Positions 43,743 through 55,004 of a stretch of 64,000 nucleotides of DNA are shown in pieces. The stretch is from Raffaelea ambrosiae. Its lineage: Eukaryota; Ascomycota; Sordariomycetes; Ophiostomatales; Ophiostomataceae. The notes below the pieces were generated by a model. That model was given only the letters and a program-made list of their open reading frames with translations. It was not told the origin of the DNA and did no database searches. The DNA is taken from assembly GCA_002778195.1 (NCBI GenBank), contig PCDI01000015.1:1-64000 (forward strand). The letters are read 5' to 3'. Numbering within the stretch: position 1 is the first letter of the stretch; each line of letters opens with the position of its first letter. The translations under genes were made by a program, and so were the position numbers.

Positions 43743-45338
43743 TTACAGAGCCTTCACAATCTTCTCCAGGCCGTCGACCAGGACGTCGGCGTGCTTCTCC
43801 TGGAAGATCAGCATGGGCCGCAGACGCACAGCCGTGGGGCCGCAGCCGCCAATGTTGATGCCGACCGTCTTGGCGACCTTGAGGAACTCGTCGCGCTTCG
43901 GGTTGTCAAAGGCAATGAAGGTGCCCTTGCCCTTGCCGCGCAGGTTGGCAAACTGGCCCGGGTACTTGGCGGCCAGGGCCTCAAGCTTGCCGTACAGGTA
44001 GTCGCCGACCTTGGCGGTCTGGTTGACCAGGTCGTTGGCCTCGATGTACTGGGCAATGGCGCGGAACAGCAGGATGCGGACAGGGTCGCCGATCCAGGTG
44101 TTGAACTGGCGGTACGGCTTGTTGGGCCGCAGCTCCGGGTTGTTGAAGAAGTAGCCGGCGGCCTGGGCCTTCTTGGAGAAGGTCACCATGTCGGGCGCGT
44201 CCTGCAGGTCCCAGTGCTCGTGGGCCCACATCTTGCCCGTGGCGCCGACGCCGGTCTGGACCTCGTCGACGATCAGCAGCACGCCGTGCTTGCGGGTCAG
44301 GGCGCGCAGGCCGTGGAAGAAGGCCGGCGAGGCGTGGTTGTCGCCGCCCTCGGACTGGATGGGCTCGACGACGACGGCGGCGGGCGGCGCGTGGAAGGTC
44401 TTGATCAGCTTCTCGACCTCGGCCAGCGACGCGGCCTCGGCGGCGGCGTTCTCCTCGGCGTGCTCCTCGAGCGGGTACTTGAGCTGGGGGAAGGTGGCCT
44501 GGGGCCAGTCAAAGGCCGGGATGTCGAGCTTGTGGATGGGCTTCGAGCGCGTGGTCGACAGCGAGCCGAACAGGCGGCCGTGGAAGGCGCTGCGGAAGGA
44601 CAGGATGGACAGCTGCGACGAGCCGGGGCCGGCGTTGTTCATGACGCTGTTGAGCTCCTCCTCGGTGAAGTCGACGTGGGCGCCGCCGCGCTCCTGCTGG
44701 CGGCGCCACATGAAGGCGGCCTTGTAGGCGGCCTCGTTGGCGTCGGAGCCGGCCAGGGCGGTGAAGACCTGGGTCTGGCCCTTGGGCGCGTACTTGAGCA
44801 GGCCGGTGCGCAGGACCTCGGCCCAGTCCTGGGGCGGGAAGTTGCCGAGGGCCGGGCGGTTGATGATGGCATTGACCATCTCGTCGCTCTGGGCAGCCTC
44901 GCGCAGGCCCGGGTTGTTGTAGCCGAGCGGGATGGAGGCGATCTGGGCATAGACGTCGAGCAGCAGGTTGCCGTCGGGGTCGGCAATGTAGTTGCCGCGG
45001 CTGTTCTTGTAGTCGACGACCATGTTCAGGGCGCGCGTGTCAAAGACCTCGTCGAGGTCGGCGGCGACCGCCTTGGCCTTGGGGCCGGGCAGCGTGGACT
45101 TGACCGACGGGCCCTGGGGCTCCGTGGCCAGGAGGGTGGCCAGCTGGCTGGGAGAGGAGTACGAACCCATGGTGCGGTAGAGGAGGTGGTTGGCAGAGCA
45201 GCGAGAGCGGATGGCAAAAGAGGAAGCGGGCGAAGAAGAAGAAGAAACAACAAAAGAAGAAGAGACAGCTCGAGTGGGCTGGAGAGCAGAGCGGACAACA
45301 GCCAGGCGGCTGGAAGCCCGGAGAGCAGAGGAGGCCAT
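43743..45338 (-). CDS. uga1: 4-aminobutyrate aminotransferase (GABA transaminase), mitochondrial
   Basis: Converts GABA and 2-oxoglutarate to succinate semialdehyde and glutamate, the first step of GABA use via the GABA shunt. It is PLP-dependent, class III aminotransferase fold. Single exon, 531 residues. The N-terminal 50-60 residues (MASSALRASSRLAVVRSALQ, rich in Ser/Arg/Ala and free of acids) are a mitochondrial targeting peptide; an internal Met (MGSYSSPSQLATLL) could give a cytosolic form. Conserved stretches: LDVYAQIASIPLGYNNPGL, FHGRLFGSLSTTRSKPIHK, EPIQSEGGDNHASPAFF, and LLIVDEVQTGVGATGKMWAHE, whose Asp contacts the pyridine nitrogen. The PLP Schiff-base lysine is one of the pair in VTFSKKAQAAGYF (about K389/K390). 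Codon use is strongly C-ending. Assignment is secure. The paralogue-level name (GatA/Uga1) is by similarity. Confidence 0.95.
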   Translation of the reverse strand: MASSALRASSRLAVVRSALQPTRAVSSSFVVSSSSSPASSFAIRSRCSANHLLYRTMGSYSSPSQLATLLATEPQGPSVKSTLPGPKAKAVAADLDEVFDTRALNMVVDYKNSRGNYIADPDGNLLLDVYAQIASIPLGYNNPGLREAAQSDEMVNAIINRPALGNFPPQDWAEVLRTGLLKYAPKGQTQVFTALAGSDANEAAYKAAFMWRRQQERGGAHVDFTEEELNSVMNNAGPGSSQLSILSFRSAFHGRLFGSLSTTRSKPIHKLDIPAFDWPQATFPQLKYPLEEHAEENAAAEAASLAEVEKLIKTFHAPPAAVVVEPIQSEGGDNHASPAFFHGLRALTRKHGVLLIVDEVQTGVGATGKMWAHEHWDLQDAPDMVTFSKKAQAAGYFFNNPELRPNKPYRQFNTWIGDPVRILLFRAIAQYIEANDLVNQTAKVGDYLYGKLEALAAKYPGQFANLRGKGKGTFIAFDNPKRDEFLKVAKTVGINIGGCGPTAVRLRPMLIFQEKHADVLVDGLEKIVKAL

Positions 45339-47879
45339 GATGATTTATATACCTGTGGAGGAGGGTGGGAAGAGCAGGGAGCGTGGCTGGGAGAACGAAA
45401 GGCGAGGGGGGATGAGCGAGACAAGAAAGAGAAAAAGAAAGACGGCGAGTGGCCGAGATGAAGGAGGGCAGAGACGGACGAGCAGGGCCAATGGAGGGGG
45501 GCAGCCGAGATGAGAGCTGGTGGACGGCAACCAAGAGTCCAGAAAAACCGGGTCAAAGAGAAAAAAAGAGGAAACGGCGCAACGAGCAAAAGGAGACAAA
45601 GCCAACAAGGGGGCCCAGGCGTCCGGACCGGCCAGTTGCTTGTTTGATGCTATTCGAGCCGAGGGCAGTGCGGGAGCCCGCAGTCTAGAAGTTCTGGACA
45701 GTGTGGACGGTCTGGGTGGTCTAGACGAGCTGTCTAGAGGTTGCCGAGCGGCGCCTAGACGGATGGACAGCGGTTGTCTGGGTGGCCGTCTGGTTTGCTG
45801 TCTGCTGTCTGCTGTCTGCGTGGCTTGCTCGTTGCGTCTGCCGTGTTAGTCGTGGCCAATTGCACGAATCCACAACAACAAAAGGTCGAGAAAATCAGGA
45901 CGAGAAGCACAGCGAGAACCAGAAAACCAGAGTCTGTGAGGGAGGGTGTGACAGAGGGGGAGAGAGAGCGTGTGTGCGAGCCAAATTAAATACGCCAGGG
46001 ATACGCACTCGGAGAGGGACTGAGGGGGCCTGCTTGACTGTCGATCTCGTTGGCTTTGCCGTTGTGACGGCACGCATCTCTTGCATTGGCCCCAAGCAAC
46101 CCCCAATTGGGCATAGGGAGGGGGGGGGAGCTCCCCAGAGCTTACTGGGTTGGGAAGGCACATCCACCTTGCTGTTCCCCGTCGCTCTTGCCTTCCCTTC
46201 CCATCTGGCCAAGCATTGGGTTACGGACTACGGTATTACGGTGGCACATTACATAGTTGGTGCTACTGCACCTGCTGGCCAGCCCGCCTTATCGGAGAGA
46301 GAGAGACAGAGAGGGGCTAGCAACGGCTTACGCAGAGCCCCTTCCTTTTCTCTTCTTTTTGGTTCGTTCTCATGGGCAGGCAAACACCCCAACGAGCGAT
46401 TACGGCGACGACGAAAAAAAAAAAAAAAGGATGAGGCGAACAAGCTAAAAAATTGTGGGGGGAGCCAAACACACACGCGCAGACCAAACATGCCAAAAAA
46501 AACCCCCAAAAATGAAGAGCAAACCACCCGGAGTCAACTGCCACCAACGGCGCATCGCATGGACTTTCCTGATTAGGATAATATCAAGTTATCTTTTTTT
46601 GGGTAGAGGTTCTGCTGTGCGTTACTCCACGTCCCAAGTCACTTATGCTTGTGACCCCTTTCTCACGCAATGGACCTGGTCGGGAGGCGGAACGGCGTCA
46701 TCGGCGGGTCAATTGGCAGGAATGGGCGAAAACGGACAGAAGCAAGGTTTGCGAGGATGGGGAGTGGCGGGTGTTTGGATTGGTGAGTGAAAGGCGTGTG
46801 CTGGTGATTAACACGTTTGGAACAGACAAACACTGCACAACAGCCATTGCAAAACAGACAAAACAGACACTGCAGACACCACAAAACAGCCAATACAGAC
46901 CCTACACACATTACGCATTGCGGAAACCCAACGAGTGCGAGGAAGAGTAAGCACTTCGTGGCGTGGATTCGATTTTCCTCTCGTGTGTCAAGCTCTCCGT
47001 ACATTGGTCCCCACAAAGAGCCAGAAAGGGAAAAAAAAAAAGGACACGGCCTCTTCCTATCGAAGGAGTCAAAAAAACACAGGCCCCACTGCGCGCCTCG
47101 CCCGCCGGCTCGGGCTGGGTTAGGTGGATAAGGGGGGGGGGGACAAAAAAAAAGGACAGCCATGCGAACGGGCTTCCGCGGCTGGGCCATGGGGCTATCA
47201 CGATCAGCCCGGCGCGGCCGCCTAGGCAAGATCGGGTAGGTCCATGCGAGGGAGGAGAGAGAAGAGGCAACGAGAGAATCCGGTGGACAAGCTCAACTCA
47301 ATTCTTCTGATTCGACTCACCAGTGCGACGAGCACGACGGGCACGCGTACACCATCGGAAGCAGGAAATGGGGACCGGAACAAGACCGGGAAGACAGGGC
47401 GAGATAGCCAACTACATAGTAGGCGGAGAGCAGGAGACGACAACATGGAAAGACAAAATACAGACGAAGTCAAGAAAACCCCGGGAGAAAAGAACGCCGT
47501 TGTGGGAATCGAGATCTCTCTTTCTGTGTGTGCGTTTCGAAGGATGCGATGCATCGAACCAAACGACGAGAGAAGCCGGCCCGGCTGCAAGCCATGTGCA
47601 GAAGAAAAGCTATTTGCATATATCGAACCACTGGATCGCCCCTTTTTTTTAAAAAAAAAAGAAAAAAAAAGAGAGAAAAAAAAGAGAAAAATTGTTGTGC
47701 CCCAAAGTCACAACTCACACTTTTGCTTTTTTGCTTTCTGCTTTCTTTTTCTTTTCTCTTTTTTTCCCTGTCCTTTTTGTTGTCTCTCACCCCCTCTCAT
47801 CTTTTCTCTCCGTTTCAGGAAAGTCCTTCCTTTGCATCCCAACGCCGACCTCGCTCGAAGAGTTTGCCCATGTGGCCTC

Positions 47880-48050
47880 ATGGCTGGCTACCTTTGGTCT
47901 TTGTTGTTGTTGATCAGCCGTGTGACTCAGGCATCTCAAGACGATCAATGCTACAGAGATAACGATCTGGTCAGCCGACAACTGGCAAGGCCAAAAAAAC
48001 GAGCATGCATGGTGAGATCAACGACAAGACCAATTGGGCACCAAAGATAA
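47880..48050 (+). CDS. Possible small secreted peptide (56 codons), weakly supported
   Basis: The frame opens MAGYLWSLLLLISRVTQASQ, a plausible signal peptide with possible cleavage after TQA, followed by a short basic polar tail ending GHQR. It follows a long polypyrimidine tract ending TTTCAG at 47813-47818, which could be an intron acceptor or simply leader sequence. No homologue is recognised, the mature part has only two cysteines, and the frame is short enough to be chance. Confidence 0.18.
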   Translation: MAGYLWSLLLLISRVTQASQDDQCYRDNDLVSRQLARPKKRACMVRSTTRPIGHQR

Positions 48051-48077
48051 GATTGGTAGGGTCAATGGTAGGCCATG

Positions 48078-48165
48078 GGAGGAGCTCGTTGGAGATCGTT
48101 GGAGATCATTGGAGGTCGTTGCGAGATCATTGGAGGTTGTTGCGAGATCATTGGTAAGATCAATG
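48078..48165. repeat. Degenerate tandem repeats around GATCATTGGAGGT
   Basis: Alternating copies of GTTGGAGATCATTGG and GTTGCGAGATCATTGG, about five units of 12-23 bases, in non-coding DNA. Confidence 0.75.
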
Positions 48166-48944
48166 GCAGGTCTGTGACCAACATCAACATCATTGTGACA
48201 CCAACACCAACATCGAGGAAAAGGCCATCTCTATGGCGTCTTCTGCAAGACAGCTGCTGAAAGAGGTAAAGAAGAAGTGTTTATCCCATTTCCCTATTAC
48301 CGCCTATAGACCCCGTTTGCCAGCAAGATGAAAATCAACGACAAAAAGCAGAAAAGCAACAGCGTAAGCAGACCAAGAGAGACAGGCGAGAGAGAGAGAC
48401 GGAGAGAAACAAACAGAGGAGTGGCAGCGAGACAGACACCTGGCCTTCGCGCCCCTTCTCGTCCCCTCTCGTTCCTTCCGACCTTGTCCCTTCTCTCATT
48501 CGTCTTCTCGTTCGTCTTCTCTCGTTCGTCTGACTTCATTTTACACCCGCACACTTTGACTTTGCAAACGCCAAACATTTCTCCCGGGTTCCTCCTTTTG
48601 TTTGGAGACATTCAAATCAAAACGCAGAACAAGGAAAAAGGAAAGAAAAAGAAAAAGAAGAAAGACAGAAGCGCATCGTACAGATTGGGCCAACAGAGGT
48701 ACAAAAAGGCCTTCTCGGAAGAAGAGGAAGAGAAGCAGAGAACAGACAACAGACAACAAATAACAAATAACAAAGAAACAAACAAAGACAGACAGCGAGA
48801 CACATCGATCTGCAAGGTATACCGAAGGAGATACAAATGAGGAAGAGAAGAATGACGGATATGAAAAGAGGAAGAAGTCATGACAGGTCAATAGTGGGAA
48901 AAACCACAAGCAACACTTGTGGCCTGGGCCAGGTGGTCGGTCGC

Positions 48945-49996
48945 TTAGCTGGCAGAGTCCGCCTTCTCCTCTGGAGGCTGCAGACCAGCGTTCTGGGCCA
49001 CACGCTTCCACGTCTCCAGCTCGCCGTACAGGCGCTGTACCTCGGCCTTGAGCTTATCGTTTGAGGCCGACAGCTCCGCTACTGCCTGCTCGGTCAGCAG
49101 CTTCTCCAGCGTCCACTTCTCAATGTTCTGCGTCTCGTTCTCTTTGAGCTGCGTAATGAACACCACAGCGCGCTGCAAAATAGATCCCTTGTTCTTCTCA
49201 CAGCCCGGCACAATCTTGGCCAGCTCGTTAATGCCTTCGTTGATTGTCTCCCGGCGCCGACGTTCCACTATGGGGAGTCAGCAGGCAAACAAGTATAGTA
49301 AGGTAGGCGAGAACAGTCGACATGACCAGCCCCAAAAATAAAAAAAGAACCAGATCGACAGTTCACTACACAGAACTGGGTTCAAAAGAAATAGAATAAC
49401 TCACCCTCTTTGTGGTTGTCTTTGCGCATTTTGTGCCACTCTTCTGATCCCACAGCCGGCTTCACCTGGATGCCTGAGGACGGCCTCTTAGGCATCACGC
49501 CATTCGCGGCGGCATCCAGACGCGCCAGGCTCTCCGCCTGCGCCTGTGCCTGTGCCTGTGCCTGCGCCTGCGCTTGCGCTTGCGCTGAGACGTCTGGTGG
49601 CGCGCTGTACGCCGACGTGTCGGCGTGGTGCTCGGCGCCGCCTTCAACTGTCTGGTTGGCAAACGTCTCCTCGGTCGACGGAGGGACGTGGAGGGTCGGG
49701 TAGATTGAGTTTAGGGCGGCGGCCGCTGTGGACGAAGCGAGCGCTGCGCTGGCTGCGTCAGCATGCTCGTTCTGGATGACGCTGAATTCGGCCGTCGTCA
49801 AGGCCTGCTCAGGCTGAGTGGAGTCCATAAAAGCAGTAGCAGCGGCCTCGATGGGCGGCGGCGGCGCGATGGCAGAAGCGGAAGTCCCTCGCTTAGAGCG
49901 ACGCGCGTCCGGAGAGGCGGACTCGCTGCCGCGCTTCCGTTTCTGGGTCGGGCTGCCGGTGAGATCGGGTTGTTGCTCCGTCGATGCTTCGGCCAT
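48945..49996 (-). CDS. cbf1: bHLH-leucine zipper transcription factor, Cbf1 homologue
   Basis: Binds RTCACGTG. In yeasts Cbf1 acts at centromeres, in methionine/sulfur metabolism, and as a general chromatin factor. Exons on the minus strand: 49996-49405 and 49267-48945, giving 304 residues. The N-terminal half is disordered, with a basic QKRKRGSESASPDARRSKRG patch and an (AQ)n tract at about 137-154 encoded by a hexanucleotide repeat. The DNA-binding basic region straddles the intron: HKMRKDNHKE joined to VERRRRETINEGI. The H-E-R residues that read CACGTG are present (His, Glu and Arg in HKEVERRRR). Helix 1 is NELAKIVPG and helix 2 KGSILQRAVVFITQLKE. The zipper follows (EKWTLEKLLTEQAVAEL ... 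RLYGELETWKRV). The IEKWTLEKLL linkage is characteristic of Cbf1 rather than USF or Pho4. Confidence 0.92.
49535..49588 (-). repeat. Hexanucleotide repeat encoding (Ala-Gln)n in cbf1
   Basis: Nine copies of a GCCTGT/GCCTGC/GCTTGC hexamer on the plus strand. Third-base variants alternate in blocks, so several expansion events are likely. Confidence 0.85.
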
Positions 49997-52900
49997 TTCA
50001 ATCTTTGGAGGGGGATTGTTGGTCAGTTCTCAATCTAGCGCAGAGATGTGCTAACGAGGGGCTTTCAAGGGGCTATGCCATGATACGGGACGACGTAAGG
50101 GGATAAGCTGAAGAACGAGAGAGAGAGAGAGTGTGTGAGTGTGAGTGTGTGAGAGAGAGGTAGCTCGCTAGCTGGTGACATCTTCATGATCATAGACATA
50201 GACCATCCGTGTATACAGACAGAGGAATGGTCCGGATCAGGAGACGACGCGCACACGATAAGCGATAACAATGGGAAAAGGCGAGAAAACGCGTCAAAAG
50301 ACAGTGCCCATGTGAGGCATCTCGCGCAAAGGAGAAAAAAAAAGACATCGCGATGAATCGCAGAGCTCACGACAGCTGCATGGCAGCTGCTCGGCGACGC
50401 GACGCGCAAAGGCGTGGTCAATTTGGGCAGAAGGAAGAGGGTGGGCGACTCCTAGAGCACAGGGGCCACAGGAGGAGTGGTGATGATGGGCTGGCGATGC
50501 GGGAGGGAAGACGTGATGGGCAAGCGAGGCGCAAACGGTGAAAAAGACACATTTGGGACCGCGGTCGCGGCAGCACAACAGCGCGTCGGTCGCGCGATGC
50601 CAAAAAACCCAGAATCGACAACTAGAAGCAAAGCGCAGCAGCGCGGACGGTGAACATACCTGTTGTGTCGTTTCTCGCTGTTGTTGCTCTTGGCTGCAGC
50701 AATTCGATGTCAGGTGATGCTTCACGAGATTTTGTGAGGCAGAGGAAAGAGGAGAGAGAGGAAGATGCACGTGGGTGGAGAGCACGGGGTTACGCGCGAA
50801 ATAAAAAGGGCAGGACAAAAAGAGAGGGAGAGAGGGCGAGCGAGCGAGGGTGGAATGGCGAGCACAGTTCTGACTGGCAAAGCGGGGCTGGGGAGGGGGG
50901 GGGGTGCGGCAGTGGCGCTGTTGTTGTTGGCGCGAGGAAGGAGCGCGAAGGGAAGGAGCGAACGAGGCAGAAAGCAACACACTTTTGCAACGCAAACAAG
51001 CCGAAAGAAAAGGCAGGAAAAAACAAGGAGAGGAAAGAAACCTGAGAATGTCGGAAAGCGCAAACGCAAGCAAGAAATCAACGGGCCGCCAGCGAAAAAC
51101 CGCAGAAAAAGTCCAAGAAACCAATTCAACAAACATGTACTTACAAACAAGCATGCAAAATTGGCAGCTGATCGTTGCTGCTGGCCTTGTTGACCACCGT
51201 GTCTTAGGGGGTGCAGGCAGCCTGTAGAAACTGGGGATGGGCGTGCAGACAGTGGTAGCCGCCCCTGTAGTCACGTTGGATCACGTTGGGTTTCGGGGGG
51301 GGAGGCGCTTTGGGCAGACTTGGGGGCGAGCAAGGGAAAAAGGAACAAAAGGGTCAGAGAACGGCAAAAACACGTGAGCTGGGCGCTTGCCTTATAAATG
51401 CACAGTCAGTCATGCACGGAGGAAGAGCCACGGTCTTACCCTCTGTCCCAAGCTACCCCCCCCCCTGGAATCCGCTAAGAGCTTGGGCGGGCCAGCCACC
51501 AAATGGCTGCGTCCTGGCAGCTACTGGGCGGGCCAATCAGCGGCATGGGTGTGGGGAGGCTGCCATGCGGTGGTGTGATTGGTCGACCGGCGCTGTGGCA
51601 GGACAGAACGAGTAACTATGACCAGGAAGGTACAAGGGAGGCAGAGACTCGTACGATACATGTATGCAGAGAAGGAAGTGATGTTGCTTGTGCTGCTCTG
51701 CTCGCACCTTCTGTCTCTGCTCCAAGATATAGAGTAGTCAACGCACAAACTGCTGGCGAGCCCAAATCGGAGCCGACCAGAGGAGAGACAGCTGAAGAGC
51801 GCATGTCCACCCGTGCTATCCGACAGCGTGTTGTCGTGCACTTTCCTCCCGCATGCGTCTCGGCAAATCCCTGGGGCCAAACCGCCCCCATATGAAAAAG
51901 GGCCAGCCTTTTGGGCCACACACCCTCTGGCTGCTGGTGCACATGATCCACCACGGCTACAGTGCCGGCCGGTCACCTTCTTTCTCCACGTGCACTGTGC
52001 GAGTATATGTCTCATACTCATAGCAGACGGCACCACTTCTGCATGTCTCATCCAGGATGAGGCGTCAGGACGGCAGAACAGCCGGTTTTAAAGGAGACAA
52101 TGAAAATGACAGAAAGAGGAAACGACAGACGGACAGAAAAGGAGGAAAAGCGAAGAAAAGGGACCGCGAGAAGCCACCCGCAACGCGAGATACCAACAAT
52201 CAAACAGTGCCGCCTACTACATAGTATGTACTATTAAGTAAATCAAAAGACAGACCTGGATCTTACCCGTATGCAGTCTGCCCCAGACGCTCCCCTCCTG
52301 CCTTGGAACCCCGTGACCACACCACACCTCAGACTCTCACACCCCCCAGGATGCCGTGCTCCCCTAACCTCCACTGCTGTGCCACTGGTTCAACCGGTCC
52401 GCCAGAAGCGCAGACAGGGAAAAAGAGCATTTGCATTTCGGTTCCGTAAGAAAAAGCAAGCATCATTACACCGAGGGCGGAGTGCCGCACCAACAACCCA
52501 AGCACTTGCTGCTCCCGATATTTGGCCAGGTGTGAGGCACTAGAAGCTGCAAGGGGATGCTGCACTCTACGTCGTACATACCGTGTGGGCACAGGCCAAT
52601 CAGAGCACGGCCTTCCCCGCTGGCCAGCGGAGCCCAGCAGCAGCGGAACCGGACAAAGTAGCCCTTCCGCCCTCTCAGTACCCTTGACTACCCTTTGGCT
52701 GCCCACCACCACCACCACCACCGACAACACCACCGCCACCCACCGACAACGACAACCACCAACCAGCCAGCCCGCTTTTCGCCCATGCCCTGAGAGATCC
52801 GACAGTGGGAGGCAAGACTTGCATGACTCCCCCAGCTGGCTGTTGATCCCCTGTCGTGTGCTTGCTGTGCTCGGCCTGAACCTGCCAGCAGCTGTCCCAG

Positions 52901-53076
52901 CAGTCCGTCCAAAGGCGGTGACTGGCATACTGCTGCAATCTGCCTCATCCCAAGAGCATCCTCGCCACCCGAAGGAGGTTCTTTTGTTCCCCCTGCCAAC
53001 AACGACTAGAAGTCGACAACTCGAACCGATCAGACGGTCTCGGTGCGCGAGAGAGCACTGGCAGACAAGCACCACC
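49997..53076. other. Divergent spacer between cbf1 and fyv10
   Basis: 3.1 kb with no convincing gene. A GA/GT microsatellite lies at about 50120-50160. CACGTG hexamers occur at 50768, 51371 and 51987, and a C-tract near 51457. A CCACCA-rich stretch (52700-52760) precedes the fyv10 leader. Confidence 0.55.
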
Positions 53077-53777
53077 ATGGCCGACCACGAAGCTGCCAAG
53101 ATCGACAAAGCAAACCATCTGCTGCTGGTAAGTAGGCCTTGTTTGGAGAAGAGGTCGTTCCTTTCAGGCCCTGTCTAACCAAGATGTTTCTACCCTCTGT
53201 GCAGGACCAGCCACTTCTCCGCCTACCGTACGAGCTCCTCCGCAAAAACTTCCGCTTGGCCCACTTCACCGTCGAGAAGGAAAGCGTGGCCGTCAAGAAT
53301 GCCCTCAAAGAGTCGGCCTCGGCGGGTCTGAGCGGCCGGTCGACATCGAGTGCCAGCAGCAGCACCGGAAACGTCACCGACGACTCCGTCAAGAGCCTCG
53401 ACGCCATGATAGCCCGCATGCGCGGCGTCAAGCGCAAGCTGGAAGTCTGTGCCGACGAGGAGGCCCGGCTGTACCACCAGGTCGATGCCCGCCTGGCCTA
53501 CCTGTCGGAGCTGTCCGGCATGCACAGCCTCGAGGATGTGGCCTACGAGCAGTGGAGCCGCCGCCGGCTCGACCGTCTGCTGGTCGACTACCTGCTGCGG
53601 CACGGCTACGAGGCTAGCGCATCGGCCCTGGTGGCCGCCGACGACGTTGTGGAGGGCAGCGGCGGCGGTACGGCGGACGCGAAGGGCAAGGGTAAGGCCC
53701 AAGCCAAAGAGGGCGACGAGAAGACGACCCACGGCGAAGACGCATTGTCCAGAATACCCAAGCAGTCCAGGCAATCC

Positions 53778-53821
<44 letters not shown>

Positions 53822-55004
53822 ACCTCAACAGACCAACAAGACTGCGAACAAGCCCTCCTCCTCGTCCTCCTCGTCCTCCTCCTACCGGCTGCGCGACCTC
53901 GTCGACCTCAACACCTTTGCTGCCATGAGCCGCATCCGCACGCGCCTGCTGCAGGACCACAGCGTCACCGAGGCCCTCGCCTGGTGTGTCGACAACAAGA
54001 AGGAGCTGCGCAAGATGGAGAGCAAGCTCGAATTCATGCTGCGCTACCAGCAGTACATTGAGATGGTCCGCACCCAGTCGCCCCAGCGCATGCTCGACGC
54101 CATCGCCCACGCCCGCAAATACCTGTTTCCCTTCCACACCACCCACCCGACCGAGTGCAACCAGGCCGCCGTGCTGCTGTGCTACCCGCCCGGCGAGGAA
54201 GCCCCGTCGGACGACGGCGACAGCGACTACTATACAAACGTCTGGGGCGCCCATCGCTGGGCCATGCTGGCCGACCTGTTCACCAGCACCCACAACCAGC
54301 TGCTCTCGCTGCCCTCCGTGCCGCTGCTGCACCTGGCCCTGTCGACGGGGCTGTCCGCCCTCAAGACCCCGGCCTGTCACTCGTCGGCCGCCGCATCGGC
54401 CACCCTGCCGCCTCTGTCCAGCATCATGGGCGGCGGCGGAAGCAACCTGCTGGATGTGTCGTCGTTGTCTTCCTCGATATCGCCCACGGGCTGGGGCATC
54501 AACGCCGGCAGAGCGGCACCGCGGACGACGACGACGTCGGATCTGCTGCTCAACGGGCACAGCCATGACCACGGAGGACACCGCTCTCGCATCCACAGCC
54601 GCAGTCAGAGTCGCGGAGGAGGTGGAGGCCCTGCGGCGGCAGGTGGCGAATCCTCCAGCCTGTCGTCGAAAGCGGCCAACGACACCGGCACCACCACGGC
54701 CAATGGCATCAACGGTTTGATGACCAGCAAGATGGGCGACACCGCCTCGTACCAGATCGGCGCATCGGTGTGTCCCATCTGCTCGCCCGAGCTCAACGAG
54801 CTAGCTCGGTTTGTGCCGTATGCCCACCACAGCAAGAGCCACCTGGAACACGACCTGGTGCAGCTGCCGAACGGACGGGTGTACGGCCGGGCGCGGCTGG
54901 ATGACTGCGCACGCAAGGCCGGCCTGGCGCCGGGCATAGTGAAAGACCTGCGGACGGGAGACGAGTTTCCGGTGGACCGTCTGCTGAAGATTTACATTAC
55001 ATAA
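53077..55004 (+). CDS. fyv10: GID/CTLH ubiquitin ligase subunit Fyv10 (Gid9/MAEA)
   Basis: RING-type subunit of the GID/CTLH E3 complex, which in yeast degrades gluconeogenic enzymes when glucose returns. Exons 53077-53127 and 53205-55004 give 616 residues, longer than yeast or animal orthologues. The conserved opening is DQPLLRLPYELLRKNFR. LisH lies at about 133-162 (RLDRLLVDYLLRHGYEASA), CTLH and CRA from about 244 (DLNTFAAMSRIRTRLLQDH, LRKMESKLEFMLRYQQYIE). The C-terminal Gid-type degenerate RING is at about 537-616 (CPICSPELNELARFVPYAHH ... LPNGRVYG ... DLRTGDEFPVDRLLKIYIT). Extra length comes from a polyQ/polySer insert (about 170-243) between LisH and CTLH and a Ser/Gly-rich insert (about 415-530) before the RING. 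The first coding exon is 51 nt. Identification is secure. Confidence 0.93.
53781..53819 (+). repeat. (CAG)13 coding microsatellite
   Basis: An uninterrupted CAG run encoding polyglutamine inside the LisH-CTLH insert of fyv10. Purity suggests recent or ongoing length change. Confidence 0.9.

Larger units (their letters stand above)
45339..48944. other. Spacer upstream of the GABA transaminase and downstream of cbf1
   Basis: 3.6 kb without a firm gene. Contents are a purine-rich leader before the transaminase (45340-45600), poly-A/poly-C tracts, a possible 56-codon signal-peptide-like frame at 47880-48050 (see findings), and degenerate tandem repeats at about 48078-48165. Confidence 0.5.

Noticed and set aside
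43791..45461. 556-codon plus-strand open frame
   Set aside because: Antisense to GABA transaminase; same codon-bias artefact (Leu/Gly/Val-rich, no motif).
50294..51274. 326-codon minus-strand frame upstream of cbf1
   Set aside because: Ser/Leu/Phe/Arg/Cys-rich translation typical of pyrimidine-rich leader DNA; no motif, and the cbf1 start is independently supported.
53223..54596. 457-codon minus-strand open frame
   Set aside because: Antisense to Fyv10; low-complexity translation.
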